Shown: positions 53,950-63,037 of the stretch, piece by piece
How positions within the stretch are numbered: position 1 is the stretch's first letter
How the letters are laid out: each line of letters opens with the position of its first letter
Assembly: GCA_018398575.1 (NCBI GenBank)
Contig: JAGTXZ010000005.1
Location: 3,658,001-3,722,000 of the forward strand
DNA: 64,000 nucleotides
Origin: Ampelomyces quisqualis
Taxonomy: Eukaryota; Ascomycota; Dothideomycetes; Pleosporales; Phaeosphaeriaceae
Reading direction: 5' to 3'
The notes under the pieces: model-generated
Seen by the model: the letters and a program-made list of their open reading frames with translations, nothing else
Told to the model about the DNA's origin: nothing
Databases searched by the model: none
Program-made: the position numbers and the translations under genes

Positions 53950-55931
53950 ATGGGCACGCTGACAGCGGAATGCCCGCGCTTGGACGCGCATTGTCCCCAC
54001 AAGCTTGCGACGTCGTGCCGACTGACGTCGACGCTCAATTGCTGCGCATGCGCCGATGAGCGGGCCCACTCGCGGACATACAGAGTATACATTGACGGCA
54101 TTGGCTTCGTCCAAAGAGGCACACGGTGGCAAGGCTACTGCTGGTTCTGCAAAGGTCTGGTTGCCCACCGGATGTCGTGCCCGAGTGGCGACGCTGACCG
54201 CCTTGGACAGAGTTCTGGACGAACCGACTCGCCGCCACAGATCCCCCGCTCGAGACTTCGCAGACGCGAATACCCGAGATCCCTGAGCAGTCCGAGTTCC
54301 TCAACCGATGGTTTGAGTACCACCAAGGCTATCGTGTGGTCAAGCTGCAAGATGGCACCGAGCAGCGCATGCCCGTCATCGGCGAGCCTTTCAAGGAAGT
54401 CAGCCCCGGATTCCTGCCTCGGACGTTGGATCAGCTTCGCCAAGGCGTTGCGAACGATGCGAGGAGGCCAGAGAACAGGCTGAGGAGGCGGCGGCTCACT
54501 TCTGGGGAGGCGCGACCCCAAGAGCCGCAACAGGATCTAGACTCGGTTCTAGACGAGCTACTCGCTCAGGCATCCGATGAGGAAGCAGCGCAGGCTGTGC
54601 AGCACGATGCAGCACCATTGGGCCAGACACCCTCGGACACACCTACGCAGGCTCTTCCACAAAGTACTGCGACACCGCAGCCCGCTGTACCACAGCCGCC
54701 AGTATTCCGAGCGCGGCCTCTGAACAGAGGCGAAGCCAGGCTACAACGCGCCCGAGAACGTTTTGCTCGCGTCTTCGGTTCGCCGGAGGACATACAGCAG
54801 GACGACTACGAGTCCCCGCTCTCGACCATGTACAACAGAGCCGAGAACCGTTATCTTCAGGCAGAAGAAAGGCGAGCGTCCGATACGACTGCCCCGCCGC
54901 CACTCGATGGACTCTCTGCCCAGGAGCGACGTGAAATCGAAGATCAACTATTGTGGGGCGTGATGCGCGAGTCGGCGAATGATGCAGACCCGGAAGAGAA
55001 TGTATGGAGCTATACTCCTCGCAGATTGCAGCTCGCGCCGTCTCCACGATACCATGCAATCACTTTTGATCATGGGAGGGCGCCCCTTGTCACGCCAATG
55101 CACTCAAGAACAGATCAAATATACCCGCGGCTCCTCCCTGGGCCTGCCGTAGACATGACGTCGGGAACAGCTTTGCGACAAGATCTGCGTCCCCGAGATT
55201 CGGCGCGCGCCACAACCAATGCTGCATCAACGCGCTATCCCATTGCATTTAGTGTTCCCACTGCTGCAGAACCGAGTCAATCGGGTATCTCATCCACCTC
55301 TTCACCATCACCACAGACGAGTGCTGGAGCCAGTCCAGCTAGTATGGCTGTTCTTCTCAGACATCAAGCGAGGTATGAAGCTATGCTTGCGGACAGAATG
55401 GCAGAGTTTGAGCGACTTCGACCTGAGCCACAACCCGCAGATGACACCTCTCGGGAGCATCCTAATGATGCGGAAAATCCCAGAGAGGCCAGTCAAGCCA
55501 CAGTGCCACCATTCTCTTCATCATCTCCGGACGGCAGCGAGAACGGTATGTCGCAAATTCAGGCTTCCATCCAGCAAATAACCTCGGAGTTGCACCGTCT
55601 GCGCCTAGCATCAGAAGCCATTACATCCGCACGGCATTCTATGCACTCTCACTTTCAACAACAGCCTGAACGTCCTCCACAGACACTTGACAACCAGCCT
55701 GGGCGACCGGCTGCCATGAGCGAAGAAGAGATGACTAAGAAAATAGACTGTCAGGTATGCTACCAGCAGCTCGCAGATGTCGCGTTGCTGCCTTGCGGCC
55801 ACATGGTAATGTGCCAGTGGTGTGCAGATGTTGTAATTCCGGTCAAGCACACCCACCTTCCGATTAGACCAAGCAAATGTCCGATGTGTAGGAAAACAGT
55901 GAAGCAGAGGTTCAAGATCCATATCGGCTAG
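53950..55931 (+). CDS. RING-type E3 ubiquitin ligase candidate, C-terminal RING
   Basis: Exons 53950-54154 and 54211-55931 (GTCTGG...GCTGACC...GGACAG) close at 641 residues; the junction joins QGYCWFCK to EFWTNRLAATDPPLE. The N-terminal ~130 residues (TYRVYIDGIGFVQRGT, FLNRWFEYHQGYRVVKL) form a conserved-looking domain with a WFC motif that I cannot name. A long disordered Ser/Pro/Gln/Arg-rich centre follows. The RING is the very C-terminus: CQVCYQQLADVALLPCGHMVMC, then QWC and CPMCRKTVKQRFKIHIG. All eight ligands are present, in the arrangement of MULAN/Mindbomb-type C-terminal RINGs. The protein is a likely E3 ligase. It lies 647 bp upstream of an RBR ligase gene on the same strand. Confidence 0.85.
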
Positions 55932-56578
55932 CGGAGGGTATGTATAATGAAATCACGGAACCAAATCCCCCAATATTGGTATAACTGCCGCCAGGAATTT
56001 ATCTTGTAGCACATGTCTATTGAATGGTCCTCAAAGCCTCGCTCACTCGTACAGTACTATTGATCGATCAACGATAACGAATAGTCCTTGCGAAACTTCA
56101 TCTTAGCGAATGCACTTGTGAGCGACGGTGTCCCTAGTGCAGGACAGGAACCATGGAAACTCGCACGTGGCAGTGATTTTTTTTCTTTTAAAACGATCCT
56201 GCACTTCTGGTACAAACTCTGCACGAAGCCTGTGACACTCGAACGCTCTACAAATTCTCACCGAAAGACAAACCTGGCTCAACTCAATACATTCGACTTC
56301 GACTATCGACACCCAAGGCCTTACTGGGGACATACAGCTTTTTGCTTACGCTCACTGATATACCACCGGATAGATAGACCTTCTGGCTTCGGCATACTCA
56401 AGGACGACGTCGACCTTCGATTGCACAAGTTGGTTACATACAGCATCGCACATATACTCTTCAAAGCACCTTCGCATCGCTAGGCCTGGCCATCCTCAGC
56501 ACGTGCAAGGACAAAGTTCCAGCTCTCCTACAACACCCGGACGACTACAACCTCACAACACGGAGAACTTGCTCGACC
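55932..56578. promoter_or_regulatory. Spacer between the RING and RBR genes
   Basis: About 0.65 kb containing the RING gene's 3' untranslated region and the RBR promoter. A frame at 56088-56483 has no recognisable domain. Confidence 0.35.
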
Positions 56579-58288
56579 ATGGCTACCGTGACGCTACACA
56601 GGCATATCGACGGGGTGGACGCTCGGTTCTCAGCGGGATATGAGCTCCTTGATCTCAACTTCAACTCCAACATGAGGCTTACAAACAGAGTTTCCGTCAA
56701 AGTGGACGCAAATTCTATCCTCATCTTCAAGTACCCAGCTGCTTACACTATAGAGAGAATCAAACAGTATACCGGAGGCAAGATCCAAAGCGCACGCCAA
56801 GGGAAACTTGAGGATGGAAGGCTGTGGCACGAAAACAGGATGATTCGTTATAAGCAGCCAGAAGAAGCACTGCGAGCATTAAAGAGGCTCAACAGTAGAG
56901 CAGGACTTGAGTGCCAAGCGCTTTATACTGTCTTTTTCTTTGCTGCAAAAGAGATAGTCAATGCTGTACATGGACAGCTAGAGCATGCAGCTCAAACAGA
57001 CGGCCTCTTTTTGGAGCAAGAACCCCGGCAAGACGGGCAAATCCTGGTGCGCTTGACTGGTTTGCAACAACATGCTGTGGCCAAGGCTAAGCAAACATTT
57101 GAATCAATCTTCCAGGGGTATCATCTTGCATTGGAGGAAGAGGAACCGCTTCGCCATGGCTGTTCCGAGATGTGGGATGAAAGCTTTTCTACCTATGCTG
57201 GCAAAGATTGGCTTCAAAAGTTTTCTCGCGCACAAGAATGTGTAGTACTTGGTGACAAGATCCACCAGAGAGTGCGCTTTTATATTCCGCACGACGAATA
57301 TGGGGATTGGCGTAGCATCCTTTTCTGGGCAAAGGAGAAGATGAGGGAGAAGCTGCATGGCCTGAAACCGTCACCAAGCCCAGAAGCACGGCAAGAGAAA
57401 CACATCATCGAATTCGACAGGCCGACATTCCAGAATGTTCTCGCAAATGGCATTTATGGAGAGATCCGCAAAAGGCTGGATGAATGGCGGGTCAGCACAC
57501 AACCCTCCTCTCAGACTGGAGGAATAACACAGGTCGTCTTCAAATGTCAGCGGGAGTTGGTGATACAGCTCGCAGAAGACTTTGGCCTCCCTTCTCCTCG
57601 GCTGGACGTTCCAGAGCATGCTCAATGCGCGCAATGCGAACAAGCTCCCGCCAAATTGACGCTGTCAGCATGCAAGCATACGATCTGCAAAAACTGCTTC
57701 AATCGCCACCTCGAAGCCGAGTCTACAGGTTCCAACACAGGCACCTTCCGCGTTCTATGCTTCCACGAGGACTGTCAAGCACCCATAGACCTTGACGACA
57801 TGCGTAGATACGCAACAGACGACACAAACAAGGCTCTACAAAGGGTATCTATTGCGAGAACCGTCCGCGCTCGACCGAGCTTATACCAGCTTTGTCGCAA
57901 ACCGAGCTGCCAATCCGTTTACCAGACCGAAAGCTCCTTCGAAATTTTCATGTGTTCCACCTGCCTGACGCAGACGTGCACACGGTGCGGCGACGAACCA
58001 CATGTCGATTGGACGTGCGCCGAGTACAAGCAGGTGAAGCCTAATCTGAAGTTGATGAGGCACTACATCATAAGAGGGGATACACGTCTCTGCCCTAGTT
58101 GCGAGCAGAATCTTCAAAATCCGAACCAGGATTGTTATGTCCAGTGTTCAAGGTGCCATGTGCATATCTGGTGGCAGTGTATGGCAACCTTCACACCAAG
58201 CGTGGACCAGTATAGGCTTTTGAGCTTGGTGCAGAGGGGATTGACACCTATCACTACTGTACTCCATAGTCCAGTGGGCCAGCCTTAG
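56579..58288 (+). CDS. RBR (RING-IBR-RING) E3 ubiquitin ligase
   Basis: A single exon of 569 residues. RING1 starts near residue 350: CAQCEQAPAKLTLSACKHTIC then KNCF, with a long loop and CFHEDC. The IBR has CRKPSCQSVYQ and CSTCLTQTCTRCGDEPHVDW. RING2 (from about residue 504) has LCPSCEQNLQNPNQDCYVQC and SRCHVHIWWQC. The catalytic Cys is in NQDCYV; most RBR enzymes have C-N-H there, so the neighbouring His is replaced. The N-terminal 300 residues have nucleic-acid-binding character (ALRALKRLNSRAGLECQALY, VFFFAAKEIVNAV, KH-like ILVRLTGLQQHAV), reminiscent of RBR modules appended to RNA helicases, but no helicase is present. A final exon beyond 58200 is possible because the end (LVQRGLTPITTVLHS) is not typical. 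Confidence 0.85.
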   Translation: MATVTLHRHIDGVDARFSAGYELLDLNFNSNMRLTNRVSVKVDANSILIFKYPAAYTIERIKQYTGGKIQSARQGKLEDGRLWHENRMIRYKQPEEALRALKRLNSRAGLECQALYTVFFFAAKEIVNAVHGQLEHAAQTDGLFLEQEPRQDGQILVRLTGLQQHAVAKAKQTFESIFQGYHLALEEEEPLRHGCSEMWDESFSTYAGKDWLQKFSRAQECVVLGDKIHQRVRFYIPHDEYGDWRSILFWAKEKMREKLHGLKPSPSPEARQEKHIIEFDRPTFQNVLANGIYGEIRKRLDEWRVSTQPSSQTGGITQVVFKCQRELVIQLAEDFGLPSPRLDVPEHAQCAQCEQAPAKLTLSACKHTICKNCFNRHLEAESTGSNTGTFRVLCFHEDCQAPIDLDDMRRYATDDTNKALQRVSIARTVRARPSLYQLCRKPSCQSVYQTESSFEIFMCSTCLTQTCTRCGDEPHVDWTCAEYKQVKPNLKLMRHYIIRGDTRLCPSCEQNLQNPNQDCYVQCSRCHVHIWWQCMATFTPSVDQYRLLSLVQRGLTPITTVLHSPVGQP

Positions 58289-59024
58289 GGAGGGACATAA
58301 GACGGATTCTCCCAGGCAGTTGGTCGCGCAAGCGTTGAGTTTTCACACGCTCATTCATAAATACCGTGGGGCTACATGAATGTGTCATCCAAACGTAAAT
58401 GTAAGTCAAGACGGGGGAATAACAGACCACTCTCGAAGACACGCAACTAATTCACAATCTAGGTGACCCAACAATCAGCTTCATGGCTTTCTCAACTCAC
58501 GATTATTTTGCAACAAGGGCTCAGAAGCCCATGCGCTTTACTTACACAAGTCGGCATGCATGACAAAACATGGTGTTAGTGTTCGTCGCCTATCAGCACG
58601 CAGGAGCAAGCTAATCAACAACAGTTTTCGCTGACAAAACCCCGGCACGGATCGCGGATCGCGGAAGCTGGACCATCCGGCTAAGATTTGCTAAGCGCAC
58701 AGATTACCAACCTCACCAAACGCAACACCAGTTGGGCAATATCGCTGCGTATTATGAGGCTGAAACGATGTTGCGATCTTGGTTTCGTAAGGAAAATTTC
58801 GTCCGTGAAGAGTTGAAGGAATGGCCTGAGCGTACAAGGTCGAAGAGTATATTTGGGCAAGTATCCTACATGAAGTATCGCAGAAGAAACACACAATACA
58901 TCCACAGCCCTGAAGTCCTATCCCCTCTTGAATCAATATTCTAGAACTCGTTCTTAGCTTGACAGTATCCCTCCACCAACATCTTCTTCTGACACAGGTC
59001 CATTTCTTCATCGAGCACTTTGAG
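58289..59024. other. Intergenic, upstream of the flavoprotein gene
   Basis: About 0.74 kb. It holds the RBR 3' region and the flavoprotein promoter. Overlapping frames around 58690-59125 on the minus strand look like chance. Confidence 0.35.
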
Positions 59025-60269
59025 ATGGCTGAGCAGCGCAATATTGTCGTTGTCGGAGGTAGCGTATCTGGGCTACTTGCTACACACAACGTCCTAAAGA
59101 ACGTTCTTCCCAAGCTCAAGGCCAAAGCGGACGCAAGGTACCACGTTTACCTCATCAACCCATCCCCGAACTGGTTTTATAGGGTCGCATCGCCTCGCGC
59201 CGCTGCCTCAACCAAACGTTTGGCAGCCGAGAAGACCATGTTCGACATCAAACAAGGGTTCAAGCAGTATTCAGCGGAAGATTTCACCTTCATCGAGGCA
59301 GCTGCTACTGGTCTCAACACAAATACTCGCACACTTTCCTACAAGAGCAACAAGTTATTAGACACCGAGAGTCTACCCTACCACGCCCTTATCGTTGCCA
59401 CAGGTAGTAGGACGTACTACGAGGCCTTCTCTCAAGGCGCAGGTACTCTTGAAGCCATCAAGACCACAAACGAAAAGGTCGCCGCAGCGAGGGACATTGT
59501 TATTGTCGGCGGTGGACCCACAGCCCTTGAGTTCGCAGCTGAAGTCGCAGAGCACCGCAATGGCAAGCCAGGCTGGTTTCGTAGCGTGGACCGCAAAGTC
59601 AACATCACCGTCATCACCGCCACCGAGCGTCTCTTAATGCCCCTCCGCCCCGCGATCGGCAAGACCGCAGAACAAAAGCTCAAAGCCCTTGGCGTCGAAG
59701 TCGTCTACAACACTCGCGTCGTGCACGCAAAAGAAGACAAGTCCGGACGCACCATCATCACACTCGCAAAAGGCGACACCCTCAAAGCACACCTCTACGT
59801 CCCCGCTTACGGCGCTGAACCAAACTCCTCCTGGATCCCTTCCCACCTCCTCGACAAGAATAAGTACCTCCAGACCGACAACACCCTGCGCGTTCCCTCT
59901 GCTGGATCCCGCGTCTACGCTGTCGGCGACATTGGCTCTTACTCGCGCAACAACATCTGGGACATCCTTGGGGGCCTGCCCGTTTTAGCAGTTAACTTGA
60001 AGCGCGACCTTCTTTCATTCAACCCGATGCTTCCCGATGAGAAGCCCAAGGGCAAAGATCGATTGTTCGTTCCAGATACGAGGGAAGGTATGGTGGTTCC
60101 GCTCGGAACGGCAGGTGGTGTTGGCGCGGTTATGGGCTGGAGGTTGCCTAGTTGGGCGGTGTGGCTGTTGAAGGGCAGGGATTATATGCTAGGTATGAGT
60201 GGGATGCCAACGGTGACTGGAAAGACGGTGAAAGAGACGATTTGGACAAAGGACGAGGCTGCGCTATGA
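59025..60269 (+). CDS. AIF/AMID-type FAD-dependent NAD(P)H oxidoreductase
   Basis: A single exon of 414 residues from the ATG at 59025 (MAEQRNIVVVGGSVSGLLA). Two dinucleotide-binding folds are visible: FAD-binding VVGGSVSG near the N-terminus and NAD(P)H-binding IVIVGGGPTALEFAAEVAE at about residue 160. Also present are LIVATGSRTYYE and the late FAD contact RVYAVGDIGSY. The C-terminal VPLGTAGGVGAVMGWRLP is typical of AMID-like proteins. These soluble or membrane-attached single-component oxidoreductases relate to mammalian AIFM2/FSP1 and yeast Aif1. Quinone reduction or redox signalling is plausible, but the substrate is not shown by sequence. There is no mitochondrial presequence. Confidence 0.9.
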   Translation: MAEQRNIVVVGGSVSGLLATHNVLKNVLPKLKAKADARYHVYLINPSPNWFYRVASPRAAASTKRLAAEKTMFDIKQGFKQYSAEDFTFIEAAATGLNTNTRTLSYKSNKLLDTESLPYHALIVATGSRTYYEAFSQGAGTLEAIKTTNEKVAAARDIVIVGGGPTALEFAAEVAEHRNGKPGWFRSVDRKVNITVITATERLLMPLRPAIGKTAEQKLKALGVEVVYNTRVVHAKEDKSGRTIITLAKGDTLKAHLYVPAYGAEPNSSWIPSHLLDKNKYLQTDNTLRVPSAGSRVYAVGDIGSYSRNNIWDILGGLPVLAVNLKRDLLSFNPMLPDEKPKGKDRLFVPDTREGMVVPLGTAGGVGAVMGWRLPSWAVWLLKGRDYMLGMSGMPTVTGKTVKETIWTKDEAAL

Positions 60270-60913
60270 TGGAATGGAGATGGTAGGGATTGATTGTTTC
60301 CCGTTGTTCTTTCTTTTTTACTTCTTATCCTTCCATCGTCCTCCAGTTTCTAGATGGCATTAATGTATTACACAACGTTTTGCGCAGTGACGGTCCGCTC
60401 GCGCTTTGGGAGACGTTGCCTATCCCCATACGAAAGTAATACATACCCCCCTGACTGTCTTTCTTCAATGCCTTCTAAGCCACCTACACACCTTCGGATC
60501 TGGGAGCTCCGAGGGAATTTCATCTTACGTAATTGACTAGCGTTACAGTAGAGAAAAAAACGTTGTATAGGTGCTTTGTTGTAGTGTAGAAGTTGAGGAA
60601 TTTTCAAGGATAAGATTCAAGACTTTTGGGTCCGACGTAATGTGGGTGCATGGCTAGATTTACATAAAGACAGTCGGCTGATTTGGCGTCTTGGGGTGGG
60701 TGGGCAATAACGTCTACCCCGCGCGTTCACCCACTAGCACGTGACAGCGCGTTGATGCTATCGCGGCCGCGCTAATTGCGGCCCTGTAGCATCACAACGC
60801 CACGGCCCGGGCCTTCCCAAAATCTTTCTTCGGTCTCTCAACTCGCTTCACGCTGCATCATCATCGTCAGGTTGGGCGGCCAGAGCTGCTCAGACGTAAT
60901 TGGGCTACTCGTC
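60270..60913. promoter_or_regulatory. Spacer upstream of the coiled-coil microprotein gene
   Basis: About 0.64 kb. A GC-rich patch near 60,740-60,790 (GCGGCCGCGC) precedes the short gene. No other feature recognised. Confidence 0.35.
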
Positions 60914-61241
60914 ATGGTCGAAAATGAGTCGCTTGTGGCCGCCGAAGAAGCAGAACTTGTTCGAACAATTCATGTGTAGGTTGATTGTAGTCGCATCTCT
61001 TGGTATGTACTAACATCGAATACAGAGCAAACACAGCACATAGCGCTTGTCGCAAGAGGTATGTGGAAAATTCATGGCTTCTACTCGCTGCTGATGTTGA
61101 ATACCGCTAACACACCTCTTTCATAGGGTACATGATCTCAAAACGGAAATGGCAATGCTGCAGCAGCGTATCGAGGCCGCAAATACTGATAAAAATCACG
61201 CGCTAAGGCGAGTGGAAACATTGAATACTAGAGTGGAATGA
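60914..61241 (+). CDS. Three-exon small coiled-coil protein (69 residues)
   Basis: Exons 60914-60975, 61026-61058 and 61127-61241 use GTAGGT/TACAG and GTATGT...CGCTAAC...TCATAG and close in frame at 69 residues. The predicted protein is almost entirely helical. The N-terminal acidic part (ENESLVAAEEAELVRTI) is followed by a small Cys-containing middle and a heptad-like C-terminus (VHDLKTEMAMLQQRIEA, LRRVETLNTRVE). The in-frame joins at both introns and the coiled-coil periodicity support a real gene. No family is recognised; small kinetochore, SNARE-associated or complex-assembly subunits have this form. It ends 73 bases before the next ATG on the same strand. Confidence 0.6.
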
Positions 61242-61314
61242 GTGTATTGACAGCCTCTCCAGCACCTCAGTCAAAGCCTACAGAAAATATCTCAAGTACC
61301 AGCTACACCTACTT

Positions 61315-62121
61315 ATGGATGCAATGGCTGCCCGACTACCAAGGGAGCTTCGAGACACGATCTGGTCTTTCTGTTGGGAGGAAGACCTTCGCCAGTACGA
61401 TCAAAGCGAACATGAACGGCCCTGGCGAGCACATGACATGGACAATGATGATCTTACGGCCATTCACTTCTCAGGGTCCGGGGATCAGCTACCGTCCCAT
61501 CCTCGCGCGGCGGCTCTCGGACGCTACCCGTGGAAGCACTTCGTGCGACCGGAATACGTGGGCGACCAAGCCGCTCGTGAAGCTGTGGAGGCGTTCTACA
61601 GAACAGCACCTGCATATGTTGAGACACTTGATACTGCCTACCTCAGAAAGTATTTCGAGATCGATGAGTTCGACATGGGCGTGACACCTCGAGATTTTGT
61701 CACTTCGGTTATCTTCTTCCTCCGTCCATGCTGCAAGAAGTACCCTCACTCTTATCATCATATCGTGTCGGAGTCACATTTGAATCTGCAGGAAGAAGGC
61801 TTACAGGCAATTTTCGGAACTGAGCAAAAGAAATTACCTCGCGTTACCTTCCTCCTCAAAGACGAGCTGGCACCAGAAGCGTTACGAACATTGGCGGACA
61901 GTGGCGAGCTGTTCCATCAGCTCAAAGCCGCCGGGGCCACAATAAGTGTGACGTATTATTGTCGGTACCATACGCGGAGAAAATCAAGAAAGAAGCCGGT
62001 ACACCTCGGTGCCATTCTGGATATGCCACAGGTGGAGTGGTCACGCCACTTGCTCCAAGAGTGTCAGGAACAAGACCCCGAGCACTATACTATGGTTGCA
62101 AACCAATTTCCGGGCTTTTAA
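61315..62121 (+). CDS. Fungal hypothetical protein, F-box/2EXR-like start
   Basis: A single exon of 268 residues. The N-terminus MDAMAARLPRELRDTIWSFCW resembles the short LPxELRxxIW segment found at the start of many Pleosporales proteins of the 2EXR or F-box-like type. The rest (VRPEYVGDQAAREAVEAFYR, DFVTSVIFFLRP, LPRVTFLLKDELAPEAL) has a regular alpha/beta look without a named domain. Function is unknown. A truncated copy of its first motif lies just downstream, so the locus has duplicated. Confidence 0.7.
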   Translation: MDAMAARLPRELRDTIWSFCWEEDLRQYDQSEHERPWRAHDMDNDDLTAIHFSGSGDQLPSHPRAAALGRYPWKHFVRPEYVGDQAAREAVEAFYRTAPAYVETLDTAYLRKYFEIDEFDMGVTPRDFVTSVIFFLRPCCKKYPHSYHHIVSESHLNLQEEGLQAIFGTEQKKLPRVTFLLKDELAPEALRTLADSGELFHQLKAAGATISVTYYCRYHTRRKSRKKPVHLGAILDMPQVEWSRHLLQECQEQDPEHYTMVANQFPGF

Positions 62122-62157
62122 CATATCTAGACTGGAAGATTCACCGTGCTCTTGAAC

Positions 62158-62280
62158 ATGAAGGATGTACCCAGCTGCGATACATTGCACATTGCCGCAG
62201 AGCTGAAGATCAATCCGCACTTGGCTCGCGAGCTCGGGGATATGGTGTATACCTTCTGTTGGGAAGAAGATACTAGCTAG
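62158..62280 (+). pseudogene. Truncated copy of the preceding gene's N-terminal motif
   Basis: A 40-codon frame ends LARELGDMVYTFCWEEDTS before TAG. This matches LPRELRDTIWSFCWEEDLR of the upstream gene at 12 of 19 positions. Nothing corresponding to the rest of that protein follows. It is best read as a partial tandem duplication or the remnant of a second copy. Confidence 0.6.
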
Positions 62281-62383
62281 TACAAGCATGCCGCGGGGCT
62301 TAAAGGGTTCGTCCAGGAGAGTTCCCACGGTCTGCCAGAAAGGTCACTTCGGTTCGGCAGGTCGGCGTAAGCTGGACAGATGA

Positions 62384-62861
62384 TCACAGCCCTCCATAGA
62401 TTGCGAAGGATGACAGGATGAGCACCAGGGTATTGATAACCGCCCACACAAAGGGTATCCAGGTCGACATCTCAAAGTACCCTGCTTGATATACGCCTCC
62501 GAGTCTGTGCAGTGTCAGCGAGGGCTCCAGCGGTCCACGGCGCCAAAAACACTTGCAGTCCTCCGACTATGGCCCCGCTGACCAGCGCCTCAATGCCGCC
62601 GATGACGACGAATATCGTGGGCGCAATCCATAGCAGCTTCCAGTTGCGCCATTGTATGATGCATGCCCACAAGGCGACGATCAGGTGTATGCCGCCGACG
62701 AGCAGGAGGGTCCAGTAGACGGTGAAGCGCACGATGTCGCTCGGGTTGTAGAGGTAGTGTGACTGCGAGGCACCGGCAGGCAGCGGCCAGTAGAGGGATG
62801 GGAACTCGGGCGTGGTGTAGCCTAGCGGTGCGGCGCTCTTGACGCGCTGGATGAAGCTCAT
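62384..62861 (-). CDS. TMEM170-type integral membrane protein, with a GC-AG intron
   Basis: Exons 62861-62557 and 62504-62384 close at 141 residues. The intron begins GCAAGT, the consensus GC donor, and ends CTGCACAG after a CTGAC branch. It joins SGAIVGGL to LGGVYQAGYFEMSTW, which restores the family's third membrane segment (IPFVWAVINTLVLILSSFA). Three membrane segments are visible: VRFTVYWTLLLVGGIHLIVAL, LLWIAPTIFVVIGGIEALVSG and the last. TMEM170 proteins shape ER sheets and the nuclear envelope in animals; the fungal role is inferred only. The frame is open upstream of the ATG at 62861, but that sequence is Arg-rich leader. The gene is divergent from the next one across 176 bp. Confidence 0.82.
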
Positions 62862-63037
62862 GGCGGCGTCGTTGGCATGTCGAGCGGAAGGCCCTGGCAC
62901 GCGTACCTGGTCACGTGCTGATCCATCTCCGAGTGAAAGGCCCAAGCTCGACCTCGGCTCGCCATGAGGGAGCCTCCGTGCCTCCCCTCCCCTTGTCGCG
63001 CGGCCGCCTCTCCACGAGCACAGTCGCCAGCTGCAAG

